This document shows, piece after piece, positions 47,018 to 56,606 of a DNA stretch of 64,000 nucleotides. The notes beneath the pieces are model-generated. The model ran no database searches. It was not told where the DNA came from and worked only from the letters and a program-made list of their open reading frames with translations. The translations under genes were made by a program, and so were the position numbers. Origin of the DNA: Shewanella gelidimarina (GTDB lineage Bacteria > Pseudomonadota > Gammaproteobacteria > Enterobacterales > Shewanellaceae); the NCBI RefSeq assembly GCF_023283945.1, contig NZ_JAKIKW010000001.1:298807-362806 (forward strand). Direction: 5' to 3'. Each line of letters starts with the position of its first letter. The first letter of the stretch is position 1.

Positions 47018-47770
47018 TTAGAAGTGATACTTGGCGATCACAGAGTAAGTGTTCTGATCGATACCATCGACGCCATATTTATTTTTCCAGTAATCATACT
47101 CAATACCCACAAACAGTTTGTTCTTCTTATGCTCACCGAAAATAACGGCACCCAAGTCATACTTTAGCTGTGGATTGAAATGAAAGTTGGTCTGATATGC
47201 ATCTTCATCTGTGGCAAACACCCAATCAAAGAAACCATCAAATACGATGTTAGAGTCACCGACGGGGAAGTCCATTCTAAATGCTGGGGTTAACTGCCAG
47301 CCATCACTAATATTATCGCTACCGGTGGCATGTCTACGGTAAGTGTTGAGCTGGAAATAGCTAAAGTAGGGAACGTTAAGATCCATACCAACACCATATA
47401 AAAAGCTCTTCACTGGGCCTTCGCCCTCCTCGAGGGTAAATGCTAGAGACAGGTCAGTAATCGGCCCCATTGCCACTTTTTCGCCTAAGATCTTGCCCGC
47501 ACTTAAGCGCGTTGATATCTCGCCATAGGTCGTGCTGTCCTTTCCTGCATTTGAGCCGTTAAAATAAATCACATCTTGGAAAGCAAACCAGTCGCCATAT
47601 TTCCAGTCACCGGCGGTCTCAAAGGTGAATGTTGTTTGTGACTCGGACGGTGCTAAATCATAGTTATCCCCGTACAGTGCTGTCACACTTGCATCCCACC
47701 AGTTAATCATACTGTCAGCCATAGCGGTTGGGCTCACTAATAGCGCTAGGCATAGCCAATTCTTATTCAT
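47018..47770 (-). CDS. Tsx-like outer membrane nucleoside channel
   Basis: 250 aa from the ATG at 47770 (MNKNWLCLALL; a ribosome site AGGTTTTGAG lies just before). A longer open reading upstream lacks a start signal. The signal peptide ends near TAMAD. The mature part is a series of amphipathic beta-strands with many Trp/Tyr and Gly, and the last residue is Phe (VIAKYHF), as needed for outer membrane assembly. FQDVIYFNGS and WQLTPAFRMDFP resemble Tsx. It converges with udp, which supports nucleoside transport. Confidence 0.82.
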   Translation of the reverse strand: MNKNWLCLALLVSPTAMADSMINWWDASVTALYGDNYDLAPSESQTTFTFETAGDWKYGDWFAFQDVIYFNGSNAGKDSTTYGEISTRLSAGKILGEKVAMGPITDLSLAFTLEEGEGPVKSFLYGVGMDLNVPYFSYFQLNTYRRHATGSDNISDGWQLTPAFRMDFPVGDSNIVFDGFFDWVFATDEDAYQTNFHFNPQLKYDLGAVIFGEHKKNKLFVGIEYDYWKNKYGVDGIDQNTYSVIAKYHF

Positions 47771-48216
47771 CTCAAAACCTTTTTTAGTGCAGCTTATGCT
47801 GCTTATATGTATGCAATACTTACACTCTTTGGTGTATTCAATAATTGCTCTATTTAGAAGGGTACAAGCTAAGTTGAAACGCGCGTTATTTAGTCGTTTC
47901 AATGGCGAGGAATATAGGCTGAAAGTTAGCAATATTCAAAGGATTTGTTACGCTTTTTTGCGCTAGATTGTAAATATCTTGCTATGAAACGTCACGGTGC
48001 TTAGAGTGCTGTGGGGCGATGGTGTTTCAAAATTACGTTAATGATTCATTATAACATGCATTCATTCAAGTGTTTACTGTTACACTCAGCGCCAAAGGTA
48101 CACTTTTTAATCACCGATATTGAGTCACACAGTTAACAACGGTGACATATTATGTCGCTATAGAAACAGACAGCTGATATAGTCGATATCAGGACTCTTT
48201 CATTTCAGGGGGAAAT
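47771..48216. other. Divergent promoter region
   Basis: Separates the Tsx-like gene (minus) from the nfeD operon (plus). No gene or clear operator is seen. Confidence 0.4.
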
Positions 48217-48693
48217 ATGGAGTTATCAAATCCTATCTTGATCTGGGCCTGTATAGGCTTATTTCTAATGTTAGCGGAGATTATTTTACCCGGTGGTATT
48301 GTTATTCTCCTTGGCGCAGCTTGTTTAGTGGTTGCTGGAGCGTTAGCTACCGGCATCGTGGAGGGTATTGTACAAAGTCTCACGCTTTGGTTTATCTCTT
48401 CAATGGTGCTCTTGTTGGCTTTTAGACAGTTAACGCAAAAGCTTGTTGGTGGAGATGCGCATGTCGATAGCACAGACGAAGAACTCGATCTCTATAATCA
48501 AATTGCTACCGTTAAGCAGACCATTGGGCCAGCACAGAAAACGGGCCGTATTGAATTTCAAGGAAGTGAATGGCCCGCATTGGGAGATGGCAGTGAAATT
48601 GTTGCTGGTTCTCAAGTTCGGGTGATCTGTAGAGACAATATCGCGTTAGTCGTCGAACCTCTAGCAGACAAAAATGAAGATTTAGCGACATAA
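48217..48693 (+). CDS. NfeD-like membrane protein
   Basis: 158 aa. Transmembrane segments at about 5-25, 27-47 and 50-68 are followed by a C-terminal OB-fold (about 90-150: QTIGPAQKTGRIEFQGSEWPAL and VRVICRDNIALVVEPL). This is the short NfeD form without the N-terminal protease. It lies 41 bp upstream of two SPFH genes and its partners in the membrane are almost always SPFH proteins. AGGGGG precedes the ATG. Confidence 0.88.
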   Translation: MELSNPILIWACIGLFLMLAEIILPGGIVILLGAACLVVAGALATGIVEGIVQSLTLWFISSMVLLLAFRQLTQKLVGGDAHVDSTDEELDLYNQIATVKQTIGPAQKTGRIEFQGSEWPALGDGSEIVAGSQVRVICRDNIALVVEPLADKNEDLAT

Positions 48694-48734
48694 ATTAGTC
48701 GTTACACTGTCAATATTAGGGAAGGGATCTATAC

Positions 48735-49664
48735 ATGTTTATATTTACACTGTTTGTTTTGTTTATTTTTTTCATTCTTTATAAGTTGCTACTCATTGTC
48801 CCTATGCGCGAAGTCAATGTTATTGAGCGCTTAGGTAAATTCCGTGCTGTATTACAGCCGGGTTTTCATTTTTTAATCCCATTTTTTGACCGTGTTTCTT
48901 ATAAGCATGAGATCCGCGAGCAGGTACTCGATGTACCGCCGCAAAGCTGTATCTCAAAAGATAACACCCAACTAGAGGTCGATGGGCTGGTATACCTAAA
49001 AGTGATGGACGGTAAGCTCGCCAGTTACGGTATTGAAGATTATCGCCGTGCAGCAGTCAATCTTGCGCAAACCACAATGCGGTCTGAGATCGGTAAATTG
49101 AGTTTAAGCCAGACATTCTCGGAGCGAGATAGCCTAAACGAATCTATTGTACGCGAGATTGATAAAGCCTCTGATCCTTGGGGGATCAAGGTGCTCCGTT
49201 ATGAAATTAAGAATATCACCCCGTCTCGAAAAGTGATTCAGACGTTAGAGAAACAGATGGAGGCAGAGCGTCGTAAACGAGCCGAAATTACGTTAGCTAA
49301 CGCCGAAAAGGCCGCGATGATAAACCTATCTCAAGGTGAGCGTCAGGAAGCCATTAATCTATCTGAAGGCGAAAAGCAGCGCCGCATTAATGAAGCAAAA
49401 GGCATGGGGCAAGAGATCACCATTATTGCCAAAGCGAAAACAGAAGGGATGGAACTTGTTTCGGCTGCACTAGCACAAGAAGGCGGTAACGAAGCGATGA
49501 ATATGCAGTTAAAAGAACAGTTCATCAACCAAATTGGCAAGGTTTTGCATGAGGCCGATGTCTCAATTGTACCCGCGGAATTGGCTAAGTTAGAAGGGTT
49601 TTTCGAAGGTATGGAGCAAGTGACTCATGCCGTGTCTGCCAATTCAGTGAAAGGAGCACGCTAA
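48735..49664 (+). CDS. SPFH/band 7 protein (QmcA/paraslipin type)
   Basis: 309 aa. An N-terminal membrane helix (about 2-20) is followed by the SPFH domain (VIERLGKFRAVLQPGFHFLIPFFD, then REQVLDVPPQSCISKDN) and a coiled coil with NAEKAAMINLSQGERQEAI repeats. The C-terminal tail has AKLEGFFEGMEQ. Such proteins form large membrane ring assemblies linked to FtsH-type proteolysis and membrane organisation. It overlaps the next gene by one base (TAATG). Confidence 0.9.
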   Translation: MFIFTLFVLFIFFILYKLLLIVPMREVNVIERLGKFRAVLQPGFHFLIPFFDRVSYKHEIREQVLDVPPQSCISKDNTQLEVDGLVYLKVMDGKLASYGIEDYRRAAVNLAQTTMRSEIGKLSLSQTFSERDSLNESIVREIDKASDPWGIKVLRYEIKNITPSRKVIQTLEKQMEAERRKRAEITLANAEKAAMINLSQGERQEAINLSEGEKQRRINEAKGMGQEITIIAKAKTEGMELVSAALAQEGGNEAMNMQLKEQFINQIGKVLHEADVSIVPAELAKLEGFFEGMEQVTHAVSANSVKGAR

Positions 49665-50605
49665 TGATTGCTGGAATTAATACTGATTTAATTGTTATGG
49701 CAATTTGGGGACTTATCTTTGCGGTCTTCGTGATTAAGTTGTTTCAATCTATTCGATTGGTGCCAACTAAATCTGCTTACATTGTCGAACGCCTTGGTAA
49801 ATATCATTTAACCCTAGATGCTGGTTTCCATGCATTGGTGCCGTTTGTTGATAAAGTGTCTTACATCCATGACCTTAAAGAAGAAACCATTGATGTGCCG
49901 CCACAAGAGTGTTTTTCATGTGATGAGGTTAATGTTGAAGTCGATGGTGTTATCTATATTTCGGTAATCGATCCGGTAAAGGCGAGTTATGGCGTGGTTG
50001 ATTATCGTTATGCTGCGATTCAGTTAGCGCAAACTACGACTCGCTCGGTGATTGGTACACTTGATCTTGACCGTACTTTTGAAGAGCGCGATGTGATTAG
50101 TGCCAAGGTTGTTGAAGTGCTGGATCAGGCCGGTGCTCTATGGGGGATCCGAGTTCATCGTTATGAAATTAAAAACATCACCCCACCAGAAACGGTAAAA
50201 AATGCGATGGAGATGCAGGTTAACGCCGAGCGTGAAAAGCGCGCATTGCTCGCAAAAAGTGAAGGTGATAAGCAAAGTAAGATTAATCGCTCTGAAGGTG
50301 TAAAGACTGAGACCATTAACCATTCTGAAGGTGAAATGCAGCGCCGGATCAATGAAGCTGAAGGTAAAGGTGAGGAGATCTTAACGATTGCTCGCGCTAC
50401 GGCTGAATCAATTGAACGCATGGCAACGGTTATAGCAGCCCCCGGGGGGCAGAATGTTGTTCGTATGCAGTTAGGGGCACAATACCTAAAGCAGATGGAT
50501 GGACTTAGCTCTAGTAAGAGTAAGGTCGTATTACCGGGTAATCTGATGGATTTTGATCACTGGATGAATAGCATAGGTTTAGAGGAGTCGAAGACGAAAA
50601 ACTAA
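49664..50605 (+). CDS. Second SPFH/band 7 protein
   Basis: 313 aa, paralog of the protein encoded upstream. It has a membrane helix (about 6-26), then the SPFH domain with VERLGKYHLTLDAGFHALVPFVDKV and DVPPQECFSCDEV, and a coiled coil with SEGDKQSKINRSEGVKTETI. A different tail (VLPGNLMDFDHWMNSIG) distinguishes the two. The pair may form a mixed hetero-oligomeric ring. It is translationally coupled to the first and ends before a terminator. Confidence 0.9.
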   Translation: MIAGINTDLIVMAIWGLIFAVFVIKLFQSIRLVPTKSAYIVERLGKYHLTLDAGFHALVPFVDKVSYIHDLKEETIDVPPQECFSCDEVNVEVDGVIYISVIDPVKASYGVVDYRYAAIQLAQTTTRSVIGTLDLDRTFEERDVISAKVVEVLDQAGALWGIRVHRYEIKNITPPETVKNAMEMQVNAEREKRALLAKSEGDKQSKINRSEGVKTETINHSEGEMQRRINEAEGKGEEILTIARATAESIERMATVIAAPGGQNVVRMQLGAQYLKQMDGLSSSKSKVVLPGNLMDFDHWMNSIGLEESKTKN

Positions 50606-50640
50606 TATTTTTCGTTTATTCAAGCTTTAAGCTATCCGCT

Positions 50641-50679
50641 AAAAATGCTAGTTTCCCGATGGGTGCTAGCATTTTTTTT
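50641..50679 (+). terminator. Terminator of nfeD-SPFH operon
   Basis: AAAAATGCTAG pairs with CTAGCATTTTT around a 14-base loop and is followed by a T-run. Confidence 0.78.
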
Positions 50680-50850
50680 GCCTGATATTGACGCTTCATT
50701 GAATGGACTAAATGTAGATGGCTAAATATTTAATGCCATGGGTATAGCCTGTCACGCAGTAAGTTGAGCTTAGCGTCTATATCTATATCTGTCTTTGTTG
50801 CTCGGAGTAAAATGGCGAGTAATACACTTTAACTGAATCGGGTAGATTGT

Positions 50851-51264
50851 ATGGCTTTTGAAGATAAGTTTAGGCTAAGTTGTCACGCTGTTATATTGCG
50901 AGAAGGCCCTCAGGAGACTGAAGTCTTATTGCTAAAGGCAACGTATGGAACACTGTCATGGGGCTTACCTGGTGGAGCGTTAGAGCCCGCAGAGACAATT
51001 CATCAAGCACTTATTCGAGAATGCCATGAGGAGCTAGGGTTCATCGTCAACATTAGTTTTTTGACGGGGGTTTATTATCACAGTGCCTATAATTCCCAAG
51101 CATTTCTGTTTAAATGTGAGATGAATGAATTTGATGAAATAAAATTGAGTGATGAACATTCAGAATATGAATTCATGCCCATCTCCTCGCTTTCTGCAGT
51201 ACAGAGAACGAGAGTGGTTGATTGCATAGAATTTAACGGAATAGTGATTAGCCGTAAGTTTTAA
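50851..51264 (+). CDS. NUDIX hydrolase
   Basis: 137 aa. An intact Nudix box G-x5-E-x7-REUxEExGU is present: GALEPAETIHQALI then RECHEELGF (about residues 46-68). It would split a nucleoside diphosphate linked to another group, but the substrate is not determined by the sequence. The C-terminus overlaps the convergent GGDEF/EAL gene by 17 bp. Confidence 0.87.
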   Translation: MAFEDKFRLSCHAVILREGPQETEVLLLKATYGTLSWGLPGGALEPAETIHQALIRECHEELGFIVNISFLTGVYYHSAYNSQAFLFKCEMNEFDEIKLSDEHSEYEFMPISSLSAVQRTRVVDCIEFNGIVISRKF

Positions 51265-53365
51265 CCGGTTTATCTTCTACTGTTTCGATATGAGGTTTAA
51301 ATTCAATTTTGGCACTCCTCTTATAGTGCTCGCCTATTTTTAGTAAATCATCAAACACCACGGGTTTACTGATTAAAAATCCTTGTGCGTAATCGCACAT
51401 CATAAAGCTCAACTCGTCGAGTTGTTCTTGGGTTTCTACACCTTCGGCAATCACTCTGATCCCAAGTGCGTGCGCCATCTCAATAGTCGCAATAATCAAC
51501 TCTTTGCTAGTGCCATCAGTGTTCATATCTTTGATAAAGCTACGATCAATTTTGAGGATTTGGAACGGATACGTACGCAGATAGCTGAGTGAAGAGTAGC
51601 CGGTACCAAAATCATCCATAGAGATACAAAAACCGGCTTTGCTTAGTGCCATTAATGCATCAAGGGTGTAAGCATGACCACTTAACAACACCCCTTCAGT
51701 GATCTCCAGCTCTAAGTCTTCAGGACGCATACCTAGCTGGTTTACACTATCGGTAATGAGCTGCACCAAGTTTGGATTTCTAAACTGTCTGGGTGACAGA
51801 TTAATCGCGATCCTGAAATTGTCATTAAACACTTTTTGCCATGTTTGCGCTGCCCTCAAGGCGCGATGAAGAATAAACTCTCCCATCGGTTCTATCACCC
51901 CGGTTTGTTCGGCAATGGGGATGAATTCGGCGGGAGATACGCTGCCAAGAACCGGGTTATCCCATCTGAGCAAGGCCTCTGCCCCCATGATACTGCCGTC
52001 TCTGATGTCGAGCTGAATTTGGTAATGAACCTGCAGTTCTCCTCGTTCTAGTGCACCGTGGATCTGCTCCTCAATGGCTAATCGACGAGAAACTTCTTTG
52101 TTCATCGCATGGGTGAAGTATGAATATGTATTACGACCAATACTCTTGGTATGGTACATCGCAGAATCTGCATTTCTGAGCAGCTCTGATGGCGTTTTTC
52201 CATCATTTGGGTAGATAGCAATGCCGATACTAGCGGTCAAAATAAGTTGACGATTATCGATATAGAATGGCTTTCGAAAGCCGCCAATCAGATTTTCGGC
52301 TAGAGGCTGAGCGTCATCTGCACTGGATAGCCCATCGAGTAAGATAATGAATTCATCGCCCCCTAAACGGCCAACGGTATCTTCTTTTCGGGTTGCTTTC
52401 GTCAATCGATCGGCGGCAGTAATAAGCAATTGATCACCTGCCTCATGGCCTAATGAATCATTAATTTTTTTGAAATCATCTAAATCAAGAAAGATAACTG
52501 CTAGCATCTTTCCGCTGCGTTCCGTTGATTCTACCAACTGCTCTAAACGTCTAAGGGCGAGGAATCGGTTGGGCAGATCAGTTAACGCGTCATAATGTGC
52601 TTGATGGCGAATTAAGGCTTCGGCTTCTAGGCGTTCACTATTGTCATGGAAGGAGATGACTGCACCCATTTTTTCGTTGTTAAACGTCATTGGGTGAGAC
52701 CAGTATTCGACAGGAAAGCTACTGCCGTCGGCTCGCCAAAAGTGGTCCTCTTTTAGGTGGATATCACGATTATCTTGTTTTGAAATTGAACTCATTATTG
52801 CTCGATCATCATCAGGGTTCTGATGAACTAGGCTGCGCATATTGCAGGCTATTAACTGCTCTTCACTGCGATAACCCAGCAGCTTTACGCATTGAGGATT
52901 GGCAAATATACAACGACCATTCTCATCGACGCCATAAATGGCCGCCGCGGCCGAATTTAAAATGGCAGAGAGAAGATAATTTTTACTGAGTATGGATTTT
53001 TGATTTTCTTCTGCTTTTGCGGAACTCTCTTGTAAGCGGCTAAACATGTGGTTGAGTTCGACTTCTAACTCTCCTAATTCACCATGTTCACCCATTTTGT
53101 TTCGGGTATTCAGATCGCCATTTGACCAACGTTGCACACAACGAGTCAGATGGCGTATTCGTGGAGTGATCGCCGATAACTGAAATAGGCTCACGCTGAG
53201 TATTGAGATGTTAGCGAGGCTGAATAGCGTCACCGTAAATAAAAGAGTCTGATCTTGTGTTGGCCTAGTGAGAAAGACAATAACTGCCAAACAGAGTGAC
53301 ATTACGGTGGTGACCAATAAGACTACCTGCCAAGATTTTAGTGTGTTTTGTTTCATTGTTAGCAT
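51248..53365 (-). CDS. Membrane HAMP-PAS-GGDEF-EAL cyclic-di-GMP enzyme
   Basis: 705 aa from the ATG at 53365 (MLTMKQNTLK), which has AGGAAG at the right distance; a GTG two codons upstream overlaps that site. Two transmembrane helices (about 10-55) are followed by a HAMP-like linker, a PAS domain (about 135-255), GGDEF (about 265-425, VGRLGGDEFIILL intact) and EAL (about 440-690: GAEALLRW, INLSPRQF, LEITE, DDFGTGYSSLSYL, KIDRSF). Both catalytic motifs are intact, so it may be bifunctional or phosphodiesterase-dominant. It has no long periplasmic sensor. Confidence 0.92.
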   Translation of the reverse strand: MLTMKQNTLKSWQVVLLVTTVMSLCLAVIVFLTRPTQDQTLLFTVTLFSLANISILSVSLFQLSAITPRIRHLTRCVQRWSNGDLNTRNKMGEHGELGELEVELNHMFSRLQESSAKAEENQKSILSKNYLLSAILNSAAAAIYGVDENGRCIFANPQCVKLLGYRSEEQLIACNMRSLVHQNPDDDRAIMSSISKQDNRDIHLKEDHFWRADGSSFPVEYWSHPMTFNNEKMGAVISFHDNSERLEAEALIRHQAHYDALTDLPNRFLALRRLEQLVESTERSGKMLAVIFLDLDDFKKINDSLGHEAGDQLLITAADRLTKATRKEDTVGRLGGDEFIILLDGLSSADDAQPLAENLIGGFRKPFYIDNRQLILTASIGIAIYPNDGKTPSELLRNADSAMYHTKSIGRNTYSYFTHAMNKEVSRRLAIEEQIHGALERGELQVHYQIQLDIRDGSIMGAEALLRWDNPVLGSVSPAEFIPIAEQTGVIEPMGEFILHRALRAAQTWQKVFNDNFRIAINLSPRQFRNPNLVQLITDSVNQLGMRPEDLELEITEGVLLSGHAYTLDALMALSKAGFCISMDDFGTGYSSLSYLRTYPFQILKIDRSFIKDMNTDGTSKELIIATIEMAHALGIRVIAEGVETQEQLDELSFMMCDYAQGFLISKPVVFDDLLKIGEHYKRSAKIEFKPHIETVEDKPVKTYG

Positions 53366-53435
53366 ACGCACTTCCTAACTTGAGTTGTAAAAACGGCATT
53401 TCGCTTGAAAGATAATCAAGGGGAATGCTGGCGTT

Positions 53436-53639
53436 TTACCGCCGCTTTTTTAAGAGCTGCTGAATATTGAGGAAATCAACGCGATCACCAAACCACCTTA
53501 AAATGCCCTGGAGGGGAGGCTTTTTGGGGGAGGGAGTTAAGAAAGTATTTTGAATATCACCAAGCACAACTAAACACCGAGTTAAGTGAGTCAGTATGAG
53601 CATGAGGGAGGTATTATTAGCGTTAGCTGCAGAGGTCAT
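53436..53639 (-). CDS. Small protein of unknown function
   Basis: 67 aa. It is supported mainly by a good AAAGGA five bases before the ATG. The N-terminal half is moderately hydrophobic (SLMLILTHLTRCLVVLG) and the C-terminal end is basic (QQLLKKRR). No domain is recognised. It could be spurious. Confidence 0.4.
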   Translation of the reverse strand: MTSAANANNTSLMLILTHLTRCLVVLGDIQNTFLTPSPKKPPLQGILRWFGDRVDFLNIQQLLKKRR

Positions 53640-53849
53640 TTTAGTCCTTTAAAATATAAGAAATCAGTCCGTGATCACTTGTCTTACTCGATTAAGTATA
53701 GGACTGAATTTATGAAACAGGAAACAAGCAATTGATCAATGAAATATCTATATGAAAAACAAGTGTTTTTCACTAGCAAATTTACATTGGTTCGCTAGAA
53801 TATTGTGGGTGATTTGAACATAAGCTATTTAACTGGAGTTGAGCTGAGT

Positions 53850-54203
53850 ATGAGTATTGAAAGAATTGAAACCGGCAGTCGCATGAGTCGAATTGTTAAG
53901 CATAACGGTACTATTTACCTATGTGGTCAGGTCTGTAAGGATGCTGAGCAAGGGATCACGGAACAAACCAGCTCAATGCTAGACAAGGTGGATGTGTTGT
54001 TAGCGCAAGCGGGCAGTGACAAAGAACATATCTTGTCAGCGACCATTTACGTTAAAGACATGCAGTACTTTGCTGAAATGAATGCAGTTTGGGATGCTTG
54101 GGTGCCAGCAGGCCAAGCGCCTGCTCGTGCTTGTGTCGCCGCTAAAATGGCACGCGAAGCCTTGTTAGTGGAAATATCGGTAGTCGCTGCTGAAAAGGTC
54201 TAG
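53850..54203 (+). CDS. RidA-family protein
   Basis: 117 aa from the ATG at 53850 ([20 protein letters not shown]), which matches the length of RidA proteins; an upstream start in the same frame would add 15 unrelated residues. The fold is that of the YjgF/YER057c/UK114 family, with [21 protein letters not shown], a long helix, and [19 protein letters not shown], in which the Arg and the AxL..P-like loop form the active site. RidA hydrolyses reactive enamine/imine intermediates. Sequence differences suggest a Rid subfamily member rather than RidA itself. Confidence 0.85.
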   Translation: MSIERIETGSRMSRIVKHNGTIYLCGQVCKDAEQGITEQTSSMLDKVDVLLAQAGSDKEHILSATIYVKDMQYFAEMNAVWDAWVPAGQAPARACVAAKMAREALLVEISVVAAEKV

Positions 54204-54333
54204 TGCTACGGCATCAAGATGGTAGGGGCTTCAGTCTGGTGTTATTTACCATCTCGATGACACGTCTAAGCTTTCACTCGTTAATGGGATCGAGGTTCTG
54301 CTATACTGCCAGCTTGATTTTTTGGAGGCAATA

Positions 54334-56499
54334 ATGGACGTATCTTCTTTACTCGACGGCCTAAATGACAAGCAGCGTGATGCCGTAGGCGCTCCGCAAT
54401 CCAGTATGTTAGTTTTGGCTGGCGCCGGTAGCGGTAAAACTCGAGTGTTAACACACCGAATCGCTTGGTTAATGCAGGTTGAACAGCAAAGCCCTTATGC
54501 AATTTTAGCGGTGACCTTTACCAACAAGGCAGCCAAGGAGATGCGTGAACGAGTAGAAAAAGTGGCCGGCGGTAATATGAGCCGCATGTGGATTGGTACA
54601 TTCCACGGTTTAGCCCACCGTCTACTGCGTACACATTATAAAGACGCCAATTTACCGCAGAGCTTTCAAATCTTAGATTCTGACGATCAACTGCGGTTGA
54701 TCAAACGTATTCTAAAAAGTCTTCACTTGGATGAGAAACAGTACCCTCCAAGACAAGCTCAAGGTTATATCAACGGCAAGAAAGATCTGGGACTAAGACC
54801 GGCTCACATTGATGCGGGCGGCTTTCCGATAGAGCAAAACCTACTTAAAATTTATCAGGTTTATCAAGATTCTTGCGATCGTGCTGGCCTGGTCGATTTT
54901 GCCGAGATCTTATTACGAGCTCATGAGCTTTGGCTTAACAAACCGCATATTCTTGACCACTATCAAGACAGATTCAAACATATTTTGGTGGATGAGTTTC
55001 AAGATACCAACGCCATTCAATATGCATGGATCCGAGTACTCGCGGGCTCAACCGCAAATGTGATGATTGTGGGTGATGATGACCAATCCATTTATGGCTG
55101 GCGCGGTGCTCAAGTTGAGAATTTACATAAGTTCTTAGGCGATTTTCCTGCAGCACAAACTATCCGTCTAGAGCAGAACTATCGTTCTACCGGTAATATC
55201 CTTAAAGCGTCCAATGCGCTTATTGCTAACAATCCCGATCGTATGGGTAAAAAGCTGTGGACTGACGATAAAGACGGTGACCCAATAGGGCTTTATTGTG
55301 CCTTTAATGAAATGGACGAAGCGCGGTTTATAGTTGGCCGTATTAACGACTGGCAAGATGAAGGGGGCAAGTTAGAAGATTGCGCCATTTTATACCGCTC
55401 TAACGCCCAATCCCGTGTACTCGAGGAAGCGTTACTGCATAAAGGTGTCGCTTACCGTATTTATGGCGGTTTACGATTCTTCGATCGCCAAGAGATTAAA
55501 GATGCGATGGGGTATTTGCGCCTCATCAGCAATAAAAATGATGATGCTGCATTCGAGCGAGTGGTTAACACTCCTGCCCGCGGTATTGGTGGTCGAACAT
55601 TAGAGATCATGCGTACCACCGCTCGCCAGCAAGAGCTCACCTTGTGGGATACTTGTGTGCGCTTGCTTGAAGAAAAAGTGCTCAGTGGCCGCGCTGCAAA
55701 TGCAGTGCGTGGCTTTATGGATTTGATTGTTGCTTTGAGAATCGACACTGAAGAGCAGTCGTTACACCGACGAACTGATCATGTGATCAAAGAGTCTGGC
55801 CTTAAGTTGATGTATGAGACTGAAAAAGGCGAAAAAGCCAGAGCTCGAGTAGAAAACTTAGAGGAACTCGTCACTGCAGCGCGTAGCTTTGTGGTGCCAG
55901 AAGAGCTCGAAGATATGGGCGAGCTTAATGCCTTTTTGTCGCACGCGGCGCTTGAGGCGGGTGAAGGTCAGGCTGATGAGTTTACCGATGCTGTGCAGTT
56001 GATGACATTGCACTCTGCCAAAGGTCTTGAATTCCCAATGGTGTTTATGTCGGGTGTGGAAGAGGGCTTGTTCCCTAGCCAAATGGCGATTGATGAAGGG
56101 GACCGACTCGATGAAGAGCGACGCCTCTGTTATGTCGGCATGACCCGTGCAATGCAAAAACTCTATATTACCTATGCCGAGTCTCGTCGTATTTATGGCC
56201 GAGAAAGTTTTGCTAGGCCGTCTCGATTTGTCAAAGAAATCCCTGAGCAATATGTACAAGAGATCCGTATGCGCACGCAAGTGTCTGCGCCAGCGATCAG
56301 TACTCGCTTTAGTAAGCAAGATGATTCGTTTAACGAGTCAGGGTTTAAAATTGGGCAAAAAGTCAGTCATCCTAAATTTGGCGCTGGCACGGTGACTAAC
56401 TACGAAGGTAGCGGTGCTCAAGCTCGAATTCAGGTTAACTTTTTAGACGTTGGCAGTAAGTGGTTAGTGATCGCTTATGCACGCTTGGAAAAGGTGTGA
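54334..56499 (+). CDS. uvrD: DNA helicase II
   Basis: 721 aa from the ATG at 54334 (GGAGG at 54324-54328; MDVSSLLDGLNDKQ matches E. coli UvrD). It is an SF1A helicase acting in nucleotide excision and mismatch repair. Motifs are Walker A AGAGSGKT, VTFTNKAAKEMRERV, DEFQDTN, GDDDQSIYGWRGA, EQNYRSTGNIL, TLHSAKGLEFP and YVGMTRA. The C-terminal Tudor-like region (VSHPKFGAGTV) is also present. A near-match to a LexA box upstream has the wrong spacing. Confidence 0.96.
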   Translation: MDVSSLLDGLNDKQRDAVGAPQSSMLVLAGAGSGKTRVLTHRIAWLMQVEQQSPYAILAVTFTNKAAKEMRERVEKVAGGNMSRMWIGTFHGLAHRLLRTHYKDANLPQSFQILDSDDQLRLIKRILKSLHLDEKQYPPRQAQGYINGKKDLGLRPAHIDAGGFPIEQNLLKIYQVYQDSCDRAGLVDFAEILLRAHELWLNKPHILDHYQDRFKHILVDEFQDTNAIQYAWIRVLAGSTANVMIVGDDDQSIYGWRGAQVENLHKFLGDFPAAQTIRLEQNYRSTGNILKASNALIANNPDRMGKKLWTDDKDGDPIGLYCAFNEMDEARFIVGRINDWQDEGGKLEDCAILYRSNAQSRVLEEALLHKGVAYRIYGGLRFFDRQEIKDAMGYLRLISNKNDDAAFERVVNTPARGIGGRTLEIMRTTARQQELTLWDTCVRLLEEKVLSGRAANAVRGFMDLIVALRIDTEEQSLHRRTDHVIKESGLKLMYETEKGEKARARVENLEELVTAARSFVVPEELEDMGELNAFLSHAALEAGEGQADEFTDAVQLMTLHSAKGLEFPMVFMSGVEEGLFPSQMAIDEGDRLDEERRLCYVGMTRAMQKLYITYAESRRIYGRESFARPSRFVKEIPEQYVQEIRMRTQVSAPAISTRFSKQDDSFNESGFKIGQKVSHPKFGAGTVTNYEGSGAQARIQVNFLDVGSKWLVIAYARLEKV

Positions 56500-56606
56500 T
56501 AACGCGATTATCAATAGATTGACGATAGCGGTTGAATACTGGTTCAGCTCAGTCATAATGCGGGTACAAGCTAAAGGCCGAAGACGTTGTAGGAGAGCCT
56601 AATAAA

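Noticed and set aside
54298-54312. LexA-like CTG...CAG upstream of uvrD
   Set aside because: Only nine bases separate CTG and CAG, where LexA boxes need ten, and the inner sequence is not AT-alternating. It may instead overlap the -10 region.
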